Assembly (NCBI GenBank): GCA_021229015.1
Contig: CM037795.1
Span: forward strand, 14,923,362 to 14,987,361
Origin: Solen grandis
Taxonomy: Eukaryota; Mollusca; Bivalvia; Adapedonta; Solenidae
Length of the DNA: 64,000 nucleotides
Direction of reading: 5' to 3'
Positions 1 to 10,076 of this stretch are shown piece after piece. Every line of letters starts with the position of its first letter. The stretch's first letter is position 1. Below the pieces are notes generated by a model. The model did no database searches. It was given only the letters and a program-made list of their open reading frames with translations, and was not told the origin of the DNA. The position numbers were made by a program, and so were the translations under genes.

Positions 1-130
1 TGAATAAATGCCTAATGTCGATTAGATCAAGATATTTCAACGTAAATAATTTAATGAGGAATTTACTTAACGGTGTGATGCGATTGGTGCCATTTCCTAT
101 ATAGGTTGTTTTCTTTTTCTAACATTAAAG

Positions 131-205
131 AAGCGTAGTGCAGTGGTAAAACGCCGGGTCACTGAACCAGTGGTTGTTGATTCAAATCCGGTTGGAGGCG
201 AGCTT
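131..205 (+). repeat. tRNA-derived SINE head
   Basis: The stretch looks like a tRNA gene with RNA polymerase III control elements: an A-box-like TAGTGCAGTGG near 137 and a B-box-like GATTCAAATCC near 178, spaced as in a tRNA. The anticodon arm region pairs imperfectly and I cannot fold a clean acceptor stem, so a SINE head is more likely than a working tRNA gene. No 3' core or tail is recognised downstream. Confidence 0.45.
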
Positions 206-207
206 TC

Positions 208-2061
208 TCAGCGTCCGACATCTGAAATTATGATGGGAGCAAGAAACGAAATAAAAATGAAAACGGATGCATATTTGTGCAAAAGCATGAAGGACATTTG
301 AGAGTTACTTAAAAAGAGAGAGGTGTGAAAGATAGAGGAAAGAAAGCCTGGATTTTACTGTCTATGTATGATCATAATTGTAATATCATTTTGGCCGAGA
401 GAAAAAAAAAGGCAGTTCAGACGAACGGTTGAACCAAAGGTTGAACAGAACCGAGTTGGTCAAGTTTTACGTCATCAAAAAGCAACGCCCTGAAGGCGGG
501 ATTTGTTGCACGCGCCCACTTGAAATATCGTTTTTTTTTTTTTTTTATTACTATTTTTTTTTTTTTTTTTACATTTAAGATAGAAAATAGATAGATGTTT
601 TACTGAAATAAATCGTGAATAAATTTGAATTTTCAGAGCTTCTGAATGGCAGGCCCGGATCCAGCGGGGAGGGGGACCCAGCCCCCCCCCCCCCCCCCCC
701 CCCCCCCGTCATACATTTTTCTAGGCTATAAAATCCCTTTATTACATCATAGTAATGTTGTCTAGAGGAAATCCCCATCGTGGGCCCCCGTACTGAACAA
801 CCCGCATAACCACCTGTCCAGCCAGACTCCTATTGTCTTATGGCCCCCTGCTGTTCATGTGTAGGTAATCCGAATCGGCAGTCGTCCATGACTGTGTGAT
901 AAGCATGTGTTTAGGGTTCTGCGGACACGTTCACTGATTGAGAGAAATTTACATGTCGTCTGCCGAGCGATCTAACAATTGGGAAAAATAGGCAATTACC
1001 AAAAGTTTGTATCAGTTACAACTACAAACTATTCTAGGCAAATGCAGTTTAAGAGATTTCATAAAAATAGTTAGGCTAAAAACAACAACTAAGCTGGACA
1101 TAAAAATGTAATTAGCATCGAAACAATTTCACTAGAGCCCAAACGAATTAATAATAATAAACTACTTGGACGAAATCTTCCTAACGAATTTTTTAATTCA
1201 CTTTTCTCTGCATGTATAAAGTTTTAAATCTTGCAATTAAAAGCGGGTTAATTAGCTGCCGGCAGGTTGATGAACTGTCAGGTATGAACATTTCCGATTT
1301 CGTTTTTGAAAAAATAAAAAAGTAATGATTTTTTTTATTTTGCTGCAGCAAACTGCAGAGTAGATGCTTACCTATCGCTAGCCATGCAAATTAAACTTAA
1401 TCAGAAATGGGCTGTGTTTCTAAATGTCATCAGCTTTACTATTTTTACATAACTTTTTAAGTATTATTTTTATGAAACTAACTCCTATATATTTTTTTCC
1501 TGAAAAGGAATAAATAAAAACAGTAGGCCGATACATCATTATGTTCACTTTTTAATATTTACGAATATAATAATCTACATTTATGTGTATTCATGGTCTC
1601 TTAATATAGAGACCCTGGTGTATTTTAAATTTATATAAAAAAATAAAAATAAAAAAAAACACATGAATATGAAATGAAAGAATCTGAAATTTCAATCTGA
1701 CATATTTTGGGACAATCCATATTTTGGGATAATGTATATGTAGATTAAGCATGATCACTAACTCAAATCAAATCCAGGTAATCAGTCATTGAGCAATGTT
1801 ACTGATAAGTCGATGAATACGAAATACTAATTCACAGAAAACACAATTTATATGCGAAATAAAACGGATATTAAAGACTTTATATTAAATATCAACATCT
1901 TTTATTACTAAATATTGTTTGTTTTGTCACTGATTTAACATTTAGAAAAAAAAATGTACCAAAAATCGACACCTAGGAAAGGCCCAAACCTTCTGCAACC
2001 GCCCGACCCTTAAACGTGCGCCTGATTTTTTTTATCTGGGAAGTTTTAAAGCCAGTCTCCC

Positions 2062-2094
<33 letters not shown>

Positions 2095-2200
2095 TTACTA
2101 CCGTCATTTTTTTAATACAACTGTAGTCAAATACTATTGCACAGTAGTTATTCAAAAACATGGCTTTGTGAAGGTAAAATATAAAATTATATCGCTCAAG
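208..2200. other. Non-coding stretch with homopolymers
   Basis: No coding exon is visible. Poly-T/poly-A runs occur at about 530-573, a poly-C run at about 681-707 and another at about 2062-2091. The poly-C at 681 is flanked by a GGCCCGGATCCAG block that recurs in inverted orientation near 3585. Short open frames here are low-complexity artefacts (poly-Gly or poly-Pro). Confidence 0.6.
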
Positions 2201-2219
2201 GCTCAGTCCCACTTGACAT

Positions 2220-3480
2220 TTTTTGCCTAGATGTACTCCCGATGGAAATTGATGAGCCTCGGGAGGCGTCGGGAACAGGTTCCCCTGTGTCCCGCGGAAG
2301 CTTCTAAAGCGTTGCGAGCCATATGGAGTCATCGGGAGAACTTCATTGCTTGCATTGAATTTTTTCCCTATATGTTTTCGAAGTTTTATCGGGGAAAACA
2401 TGCCGGGGAAACATACGCATAGCTTCCCAGAAGTTCCTGGGAAGCATTCTCGGAGATTCCGCGACATATTTTTTCCTCCGAGGAATCCTCATAGGCTTCG
2501 GTGATGTCTCGAAGGTTCGGCGACCTTTCCGTGACACATAAGAATCTCATAATATTCGGAAAAAAAAATTCGGCAAGAGCACTCTAAATTTTGCCTTTTT
2601 TTTTTTTTTTTTTAGGTAACTTCAGACTGAGACGGTCAAAAAGGCCAAATTCACATAATCTCCATAATCTTCCTCGAGGCACTTAGGATGGTTCGATACG
2701 ATACATCCCCTAATCCACGGGGATATTCCCCCGATAATGTTTCAAATTCGGTGAAGCTCCGAATTTTCCCTATATGTTCTCGAAGTTTTATCGGGGAAAA
2801 CAGGCCGGGGAAACATACGCATAGCTTCCCGGAAGCTCCTGGGAAGCATTCACGGAGCTTCCGCGAAATATTTTTTCCTCCGAGGAACAACCTAGGCTTC
2901 GGTGATGTCTCATAGGTTCGGCGACCTTTATGTGACACATTCCAGATCTTGTGATAGAATCTTAGAATATTCGCAAAAAAAAAACGGCAAGCGCACTCTA
3001 ATTTTTTTTTTTTTTTTTTTTTTTTTGGTCAACTTTAGTCTGAGACGGTCAAAATGGCCATAGGACATTGCTAGGGGGCATCCACCTCCAAAAGTCTACC
3101 CTTGATTTTGTCCATCACCAAATTCTCATAATCTCCATAATCTTCCCCGAGGCATCTATGATTGTTCGTTACATCCCCTAATCTACGGGGATATTCCCCC
3201 GATGATGTTTCAAATTCGGTGAAGCTCCGGGGCACATTCTATGATCATCGGAAAAATTCACGAGCATCGGGAGCCATCCCCGATAATACAAGGTCATTGT
3301 ACCATAACCGAAACATCAGTGAACGTTTCAACGGACCAATCCCGAAGCTTCTCATGGGACTGCTCCGTCTTTTTGGCTCAAACATCTGATGCCATCGGGA
3401 GAAATGTGTGTATTTCCACAACGAACGCCGATGATCCCCAGATACCCTTTAGAATGCATCTCCGTCACACTAAAAACCTT
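2220..3480. repeat. Imperfect ~400-bp direct repeat block
   Basis: Two long segments match almost base for base: about 2364-2483 and 2764-2884, both containing TTTTATCGGGGAAAACA and a following palindromic TTCCTGGGAAG region. A second module is shared by 2650-2763 and about 3120-3240 (CATAATCTCCATAATCTTCC, then GGGGATATTCCCCCGAT). Both end near poly-A/T runs and GGCAAG-GCACTCTAA. The block is rich in short CGGGG/CCCCG inverted repeats. Family unknown; no coding is supported. Confidence 0.6.
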
Positions 3481-3529
3481 TTTTTTTCCGGGGGAGCATG
3501 CACCCGGACCACCCTAGCACTCACATCAC

Positions 3530-3590
3530 ATTCAGATTTTGCCCCCCCCCCCCCCCCAGTTGAAAAATTCTGGATCCGAGCCTGATGGCC
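3530..3590 (-). repeat. Poly-G associated dispersed repeat
   Basis: A C17 run sits beside CTGGATCCGAGCC. The reverse complement parallels the poly-C block at about 650-707, where GGCCCGGATCCAG precedes the run. This suggests two copies of one poly-G-tailed repeat in opposite orientation. Confidence 0.4.
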
Positions 3591-3681
3591 CCACATATTA
3601 TTTAGGGCAACTTCTAATTGTATAAGCATTTTTTTCAATCATCGTCACCCTACCAATAAGTCTGTTTTCCTTAATAACTAG

Positions 3682-3789
3682 TCCACATTTTGTGATATCG
3701 TTCTACTTTCGATTTGGCGATATCCCCTAGAGGCGTAACAACCAGTTCAAAAATAGCATGTCGTGCTGGGCGGCTCATGATGGGACTAC
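3682..3789 (-). repeat. Short dispersed repeat, copy 1
   Basis: The reverse complement of this stretch matches 17265-17385: it shares AGTCCCATCA, ACTGGTTGT, ACGCCTC and AAATCGAAAGTAGAAC in the same order. It is a roughly 110-bp repeat of unknown class. Confidence 0.5.
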
Positions 3790-4270
3790 TTAATAACATG
3801 ATTTAAATGCACGACGAGCTCCTAGCTTTTAGCGTCATAATCAATGAAATAAATGGCATGAATTCAAAATACCTCCGCTTGCTTATTTCCGTTTCAGTTT
3901 CCCATCAAAGTAAATGTGTGTGGGCACTGGGCACCACGAACGCGTCATTCTAAACAACTCGTGTTGATTTTAATATCCCGTGTGTCGTGACAATAGCCGA
4001 CTGTAGTTTTCTTACGATAACATTCGAGTCAAGCGGTTGTTGAAAACAAACAGGGTAAACACAAGTCAGCAAGCAATAAGTAGAAAGCAATAGTAGCGGT
4101 AATTACCTCCCCTACAAAAATGCGGCGGATGCCGTATGCGGACAAACAATGAAAACACGGACCATATTTAACGCATAAAAAAAGAGTATAAAAGTATTTT
4201 CTTTAGGACAAAAATAATAATTTCAATTAAATTAAAATTGTTTAGGATAATAAACAAAGGCTTTTAATTT
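3790..4270. other. Unassigned AT-rich sequence
   Basis: I see no exon, RNA gene or repeat here. It lies immediately outside the left arm of the giant palindrome. No terminal motif or target duplication could be recognised that would fix the arm boundary. Confidence 0.5.
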
Positions 4271-4289
4271 AGATTTTAATCTTAAATAT

Positions 4290-5729
4290 AAAAATTAGTC
4301 ATTTATAGCCATATAGATGACTATAGATGGAAACCCAATCAATGTGACCCCATAAGACTAGGTATAGGCATGTAGCAGGATGTAATAGCTACGAAATGAG
4401 ACCAAGTATGGGTCTCTATCATATCCAGGTCAGAAATTATATCAAATTGTTGTATGTGTATATGGCCGTCAATGCAAAAAAAAGCCCATTCTAGCCATAT
4501 AAATAATTATAGATTGAAACTAAATCAATGGGACCCCATAAGACTAGGTATAGGCATGTAGCAGGATGTAATTGCTACAAAATGAGACCAAGTATGGATC
4601 TATCATATCCAGGTCAGAAATTATATCAAATTGTTGTATGTGTATATGGCCGTAAATGCAAAAAAATAGCCCATCCTAGCCATATAAATGATGATTATAG
4701 ATTGAAACTCAATCAATGGGACCCCATCAGACTAGGTATAGGCATGTAGCAGGATGTAATTGCTACAAAATAAGACCAAGTATGGATCTCAATCATATCC
4801 AGGTCAGAAGTTATATCAAATTGTTATATGTGTATATAGTCGTAAATGCAAAAATTAGTCGTTCGTAGCCATATAGATGACTATAGATGGAAACGAAATC
4901 AATGTGACCCCATAAGACTAGGTATAGGCATGTGGCAGGATGTAATAGCTACAAAAAAAGACCAAGTATGGGTCTCTATCATATCCAGGTCAGAAGTTAT
5001 ATCAAATTGTTATATGTGTATATAGTCGTAAATGCAAAAATTAGTCGTTCGTAGCCATATAGATGACTATAGATGGAAACGCAATTAATGTGACCCCATA
5101 AGACTAGGTATAGGCATGTAGCAGGATGTAATAGCTACAAAATGAGACCAAGTATGTGTCTCAATCATATCCAGGTCAGAAATTATATCAAATTGTTGTA
5201 TGTGTATATGGCCGTAAATGCAAAAAATAACCCGTCCTAGCCATATAAATGATTATAGATTGAAACTCAATCAATGTGACCCTATAAGACTAGGTATAGG
5301 CATGTGGCAAGATGTAATAGCTACAAAAAAAGACAAAGTAAGGGTCTCTATCATATCCAGGTCAGAGGTTATATCAAATTGTTATATGTGTACATAGTCG
5401 TAAATGCAAAAATTGGTCGTTCGTAGCCATATAGATGACTATAGATGGAAACTCAATCAATGTGACCCCATAGGACTAGGTATAGGCATGTAGCAGGATG
5501 TAATAGCTACGAAATAAGACCAAGTATAGATCTCTATCATATCCAGGTCAGATATTATATCAAATTGTTGTATGTGTATATGGCCGTCAATGCAAAAAGT
5601 AACCCTTCCTAGCCATATAGATGATTATAGATTGAAACTCAATCAATGGGACCCCATAAGACTAGGTATAGGCATGTAGCAGGTTGTAATAACTACAAAA
5701 TAAGACCAAGTATGGGTCTCTATCATAGA
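4290..5729 (+). repeat. 186-bp satellite array, left arm
   Basis: Unit of about 186 bp repeated nearly 8 times. The landmark GACCCCATAAGACTAGGTAT recurs (with small changes) at about 4347, 4533, 4720, 4907, 5093, 5279, 5465 and 5651. Each unit also has CATATCCAGGTCAGA and GTAGCAGGATGTAAT. Because 186 is a multiple of three, short spurious open frames persist through several units. Units differ at a few per cent of positions and seem to fall into two sub-types alternating along the array (GGCCGT-AATGC versus TAGTCGT-AATGC). Confidence 0.9.
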
Positions 5730-5775
5730 TGGTCTTATGGGGTCACATTGATTTGGTTTCCATCTATAGTCACGT
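5729..5775 (-). repeat. Inverted satellite fragment
   Basis: GGTCTTATGGGGTCACATTG and the following TTTCCATCTATAGTCA are the reverse complement of the satellite unit just to the left. The array therefore flips orientation for about 45 bp at its inner edge, forming a small local palindrome. Confidence 0.75.
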
Positions 5776-5814
5776 TAGTTTATACTAAATGTAGTTTAGT
5801 TAGGGTTATTTTAT

Positions 5815-6030
5815 TAATAGGCGGCCATTTTGTTTCTATTAATAGTAACTCATTTGCATATAAGCGTTTAAGGGTAGTGCGCAGTGCGGCGGCCATTTTG
5901 TTTCTATTAATAATAACTCATTTGCATATAAGCGTTTAAGGGTTGTGCGCATGTGCGCGCCATATTGAATTTTTAGGGTATCTAATTTGCATATAAGAGT
6001 TTAAGGTGTGCGCATGTGGGCGACCATAAT
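5815..6030 (+). promoter_or_regulatory. Triplicated octamer/TATA-like block, left arm
   Basis: A unit of about 68 bp occurs three times. Each contains CATTTGCATATAAG or a close variant (octamer ATTTGCAT fused to a TATAAG box) at about 5851, 5919 and 5984, and GGCCATTTTGTTTCTATTAA in the first two. ATTTGCAT is the classical POU/octamer site. The motif points toward the centre of the element. Promoter function is inference. Confidence 0.55.
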
Positions 6031-7606
6031 ACAGAGGTGACTTGTATACTTGATCCGAGATCTACTCGCGGAAATTGAGGGTCACTTCCATTCGATAGAC
6101 AATGATATTTAAAAAATAATAATAATAAAATAATAATAATAAAAATAAATCACATATAACAAACAAATGATGGTTAATATGAAATATCAAATAATATATC
6201 TAAATACTATAATACTCACCTTTAAGATGTTGACTGCTCAACGTCCTACCTTCGAGTGACTCTAGTTTAACTGTAATATCAGTTCATAGGCCTAGGCCAC
6301 CCGTGTTAACAATAGACGGTCTATTTTTAGCGATTGAACAATAGCGATATTGATTTAGGGACGGAAATGCGAACAATGGTCCTTTCAAGCGTCCAAAGTT
6401 AATCCCTTTAATGTTGCCCTAGTACATTGTGACCACACCCCACCCATCCCCCACGGGTTTGATATAATGACACATCATAGATCGTCAGTGGACATGAATG
6501 GTCAAGTTCATACACGCCTTCGTTGCTCCAGTACCATTTATAAGAAAATATTGGTTGACTTGAGATCGGTTTAAGATAGCCCCATAAAGGGAACTGGCCA
6601 ATGTTTACGTTAATCCTTAGCTTTACCTAGTTAAAGGATTAAATTTTGTCAAATTACACGACTTTTAGAGGGAGTTAGAATTAGGGATATGAAGCGAAAT
6701 ATACATCGATATGTGTATATGACAATTGGTAACGCATCAAAAAGGTAGAAGTTATTCAAATTTTGTGACAATTGGAAACGCATCATAAAGGTATGATTTA
6801 TTCAAATTTTAAAGTAATATTTAAAATAATATTGGTTGAAAAAGCTTTAAATCAGTTTTTCCTGTCTAGTGCAACCGTTTACGATATCGATTTCTGTTTT
6901 TATGTCACCAAATGTTAGAATATGTAAAAACCTTTCGTTTGAACCTAGGGTTATCGATTCGATTTTCAACCGTTATCGAGTTATGACGTAACAGCGATTT
7001 TTAAACCCAATTTTCAACTTTGACCAACACGCATAATGTATACACCGTTCGAAAGGTCTCCTCATGCCGATTTCGAAAATGTATACTTTTATAGGGTTAT
7101 CTTTATTCGTTCACGAGATATAAGCGTTTGAAAAATGTCACGTGACCGGAAAATGGCGCCAAATTCAAATTTTCTCCAAAAAATCATATTTAAGGCTATA
7201 TCTCAGTCATTTCTTGACCGATTTGCGTGATCCTGGTATCGATAGAAAGGTCTCATGTCAAGCTATACGATGAACTCAATGAACCGGAAGTGTATTGGTG
7301 GTATAACCGGAAATGACGTCATCACATATAAAATCTCTCTTCATAGACAACCGTCTGACTCGTTATTGGTCGTTCTCTCTCTCTCTTATACATACTAGAT
7401 TCGGTGGATATGAAACACCCCCTCCTCCTCTCCCTCCCTCCTCCTCCTCCCTCCTCCTCCTCCTCCTCTCCTCCTCCCTCCTCCTCCTCCTCCTTCCTCT
7501 CCCTCCCCTCCTCCTCCTCCTCCTCCTCCTCCTCTCTCCTCCTTCCTCTCCTCCTCTTCTCCTCCTCTCCCTCTGCCTCCCTCCTTCCCTCGAAATATTG
7601 TAAGAA
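6030..7606. repeat. Inner left arm of palindrome
   Basis: The segment is matched by the reverse complement of about 9890-11480 with very few differences; two of the visible ones are AATGTTGCCC versus AATTTTGCCC near 6410 and GAACTCAATG versus GAATTCAATG near 7275. An AAT-type microsatellite at about 6105-6150 is the most divergent part besides the inner pyrimidine tract. No open frame of interest lies in it. Confidence 0.85.
7415..7600 (+). repeat. Polypyrimidine tract at arm tip
   Basis: About 185 bp of CTC/CCT repeats with almost no purines, ending in CCTCGAAATATTGTAAGAAT, which is the inner limit of similarity with the other arm. The homopyrimidine strand, with mirror-like subsegments, could form triplex (H-)DNA. 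Open frames across it (Ser/Leu/Pro-rich or Gly/Glu-rich) are artefacts. Confidence 0.85.
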
Positions 7607-7673
7607 TATGTGACATTATATCGTCTCTCTCTCTCTCTCTAATACAGATAAGAAAAACAAGTAATACTTTTGT

Positions 7674-8150
7674 TCATTTTATTTTCATATAAATATTCGA
7701 CATACAAACACATTTACAATATAGTTTCAAGCAATTTAGCGACAATTTCTTATTATTCACGTCAAAAGGCTTTACAATATCTTTCATTGATCTTTTGGCA
7801 AATCTATTAAGCACATAATACACGCAATATAGCCCACACACATCTGAGTCACTGTCTTGTATTTGACTACAGTTCATAAAATAGGGCATTTTTAAACGTT
7901 TTTCAAAGTCCACTTAGTAAAATTCTGGATTACGTCCTAGAGAGTCGAAGAATTCGTCCGGTCCCCTTCGCGGGAAATAGAAAACCACCCAATGTTGTCC
8001 ACGTTCTACTGTTTTAATCGTATTTGAAATAACAAAATTTCCTCTTTTTATTTCAACTTCATCGGCAAAATGCACACTCACTGGATATCCTTTCAGTAAT
8101 TGTTCGAGCTCGATATTGTTCATCGTTTTTAGTATTTGGTTTTTCTCCAA
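7674..8150 (-). pseudogene. Adenain-like cysteine protease, in-frame stop
   Basis: This is a maturation cysteine protease of the adenain/Ulp1 (C5/C48-like) fold, which in adenoviruses and Polinton/adintovirus elements cleaves capsid precursors. The N-terminal half carries the catalytic histidine in GQHWVVFYF and a following DSLG segment. The C-terminal half carries the oxyanion-hole Gln and catalytic Cys in SQIQDSDSDVCGLYCVYYV. The halves are in the same frame but separated by a single TAA at 7914-7916, between the histidine and the cysteine. Without readthrough the protein would lack its nucleophile, so this copy should be inactive. The start ATG at 8150 overlaps the upstream gene's end by about 22 bases, as in compact viral gene blocks. 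Confidence 0.75.
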
Positions 8151-8467
8151 TCCTTCAGATAGTTCTTTGGTCTTTCATACGGTTTTTTCTTTTTAGGAGA
8201 ATCGCGTGCTCGTTCTAGTTCGGACTTTGCTATTTCAATGGCTTGTGCCACGGGCGTCACTAGATTTACAGTGGAATTTTCTTTTTGTTTGTTCATTTCG
8301 GCAATTTGTCTATTAAATCTACCGCTCCCTATAAAATATCGTCCAAGGTGGTCGGGTTGAACGTACCCGTCCCTCAAATCTTTTAAATGCTGATACAACA
8401 CCTCGGGGTCAGGGTTATAGGGAACCCATTTTTGTTGTTGCGCGTCATATACTTCTATCGAGCCCAT
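8129..8467 (-). CDS. Conserved small Polinton-type protein (112 aa)
   Basis: Intact 112-residue frame with an ATG start. The N-terminal part holds NPDPEVLYQHLKDLRDGYVQ and then PDHLGRYFIGSG. The middle reads LVTPVAQAIEIAKSELERA, probably helical. The C-terminus is very basic (SPKKKKPYERPKNYLKDWRK). I remember similar uncharacterised proteins next to ATPase/protease blocks in cnidarian and mollusc Polinton-like elements, but cannot verify this here. A basic tail and adjacency to the protease would suit a virion core or penton-associated protein processed by the protease; this is speculation. It lies between the ATPase C-terminal frame and the protease. Confidence 0.65.
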   Translation of the reverse strand: MGSIEVYDAQQQKWVPYNPDPEVLYQHLKDLRDGYVQPDHLGRYFIGSGRFNRQIAEMNKQKENSTVNLVTPVAQAIEIAKSELERARDSPKKKKPYERPKNYLKDWRKTKY

Positions 8468-8502
8468 GATTTTATTAGTTTCAAACAGATATTCGCTTAT
8501 TC

Positions 8503-8733
8503 TTACGCATTCTCCTGATTACTTTCGCTGTATATTTGCTCTTCTTCACTTTCATCATCACTTTCATTTGTCACGTTATTAGGCCATATTTCCGTAAAAA
8601 GATCTTTTCTTAGTTCTACTGCTTGCCGTATTGAATCGGGGAAATTCATGTTGTGTTCCCATCTAAGTTTATACGCTGATTGTAATATTTGTTGTTGCGT
8701 AACATCTTGTTGTAACCCATAAAAGTCTATCAA
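8503..8733 (-). pseudogene. Displaced C-terminal frame of ATPase gene
   Basis: A 76-residue frame with no ATG: its first codons are non-AUG and it overlaps the ATPase stop by 3 bases. Its helical segment (MNFPDSIRQAVELRKDLF) echoes the ATPase C-terminal segment (GYSQNEAVSRAANDSLLQLR), so the two look like successive repeats of one C-terminal region. An acidic tail follows (ESDDESEEEQ). I infer that the region was once continuous with the ATPase and was split by a frameshift close to 8730-8765. Alternatively it is a separate small gene with an unusual start. Confidence 0.5.
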
Positions 8734-9611
8734 AAATTTCCGTAGTCTCTTCTCAATTCTTTACGAAGCTGGAGCAATGAGTCATTAGCCGCACGAGATA
8801 CGGCCTCGTTTTGCGAGTATCCTTTCTCCAAGTATTCGTTCACCTCTTTTTCGAACCGTTCTTGATTAGACTTCCTTAAAGGTTCCTTAAAGCGCCTGTC
8901 CCATATACGTTTAAGCGATTGCTGCTCTTGAAGGTCTTCGCGAAATCTTTTACCGGGTGGTCCGTTGAAAGTGGCGATACTTTTTTTACCATTTAGGTCA
9001 TCATCTTCGTTATATATAGAACCAGAATCACTGTCACTGCCAAGTTCAGAGTCACTGTCACGTTCAGATTTTATATCTGACGGCAACAAATATGTTCTTT
9101 TAGGATCATTTTTCTTGAATATGTCGGTACGCAAACGGTCCTGTTCCGGCGTGTTCGCTTTCAGATCTATGACCAAGTAACCGTACGGTTTAGAAGTCGC
9201 TTGTTCAAATTTCTTTATAAGTAGGTTACTGTTTGATGGATAAATTCTTCTAGCCAAGGTCGTCACTTGTTGTCTGTCTATCGGATTATTAAATAGGACC
9301 AAATACTGCGTGTTAAGGGCGATATCTCGGCATGCTTTACCTTGAGGAAATAAGTTTTGGGTAAAAAAAATGACCATCAAATTTCGGTGATGGCTACCGC
9401 GCGTAAAGATATCAGCAATTCTTTGGTCGCATTTCGCTTCTGTCATCAGGTCATCAAAGACTATAAGGTTTCTTTTGTTTATGTCCAAATATCTTGGATT
9501 GTCGATATGGTCCGGTATACCGTGAACAAACTCGATGAATGGAAAACTTTTTCGAGTTCTTTGTACATAGACTGCCATTGTCCAAAACAAAATATAATCC
9601 TTTCTGGCCAT
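8730..9611 (-). pseudogene. Packaging ATPase, C-terminal part
   Basis: The frame carries a Walker B motif (KRNLIVFDDLM) and, about 30 residues on, a sensor-like MVIFFTQNLF, followed by LNTQYLVLFNNPIDRQQ. This order fits the A32-like/FtsK-HerA genome-packaging ATPases of Polintons, adintoviruses and large DNA viruses, which drive DNA into the capsid. A serine/aspartate-rich linker (SERDSDSELGSDSDSGS) and a long charged helical tail follow. The Walker A half lies upstream in a different frame (9479-9856). The two frames overlap, and homology appears to pass from one to the other at an A-run near 9547-9551. Confidence 0.75.
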
Positions 9612-9856
9612 GGTTCAATCAAATATGACAGAAAAAGTCTTCTGGTCCACTCGCTTTTACCGCTAGAACTGGGTCCCGATATGACCATAGTAAACGGGTG
9701 TTTAAATGTCATTTTCTGATTATGAACAGTTTGTATCGCGTCATTTTCACCCCTTTCCAATCGTTCATTTTCACGACTATCGTGAACTTTATTGTGATGC
9801 CTAAGCATATTGTCTTTTCTAGAAAAGACTTTATCGCATACAGTACAATTGTACAT
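9479..9856 (-). pseudogene. Zinc-finger + Walker A half of packaging ATPase
   Basis: The protein starts with a C2H2 zinc finger at residues 2-25 (pair CTVC, then HHNKVH). It continues into an ATPase core with the P-loop GPSSSGKSEWT around residues 60-70 and the strand PERIIFCFGQW. The sensible ATPase sequence stops at about codon 105, after which the frame runs into divergent residues and a stop. The matching continuation with Walker B is in the -1 frame (to 8730). A one-base loss in the short A-run at about 9547-9551 explains the break. A zinc finger fused to the packaging ATPase is a notable arrangement, perhaps for recognising element DNA. Confidence 0.75.
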
Positions 9857-9899
9857 TCTGTGAATGTAGATTTACATACTCGCTCATTCTTACAATATT

Positions 9900-10076
9900 T
9901 CGAGGGAAGGAGGGAGGCAGAGGGAGAGGAGGAGAAGGAGGAGGAAGGAGGAGGAGAGGAGGAGGGAGAGGAGGAGGAGGAGGGAGGGAGAGGAGGAGGA
10001 AGAGGAGGAGGAGAAGGAGGAGGGAGGAGGAGGGAGAGGAGGAGGAGGAGGGAGGGAGGGAGAGGAGGAGGGGGTG
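9900..10076 (+). repeat. Polypurine tract at right arm tip
   Basis: Inverted counterpart of the 7415-7600 tract: about 175 bp of GGA/GAG repeats starting just after ATATTTCGAGGG. The exact repeat order differs from the other arm much more than the flanking unique sequence does, as expected of slippage or unequal exchange. Confidence 0.85.

Noticed and set aside
131..205. Functional tRNA gene
   Set aside because: A/B boxes are present but the acceptor and anticodon stems do not pair well, so a SINE head is more likely.
2231..2938. Several 60-95 codon frames in the 400-bp repeat
   Set aside because: Both strands are open in parallel, with residues repeated between units; no domain.
4528..5939. 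Open frames of 70-100 codons in the satellite
   Set aside because: The unit is 186 bp, a multiple of three, so any unit without a stop gives a repeating open frame; no protein-like features.
7313..7616. Ser/Leu/Pro- and Gly/Glu-rich open frames
   Set aside because: Produced by the C/T tract; both strands and several frames are open at once.
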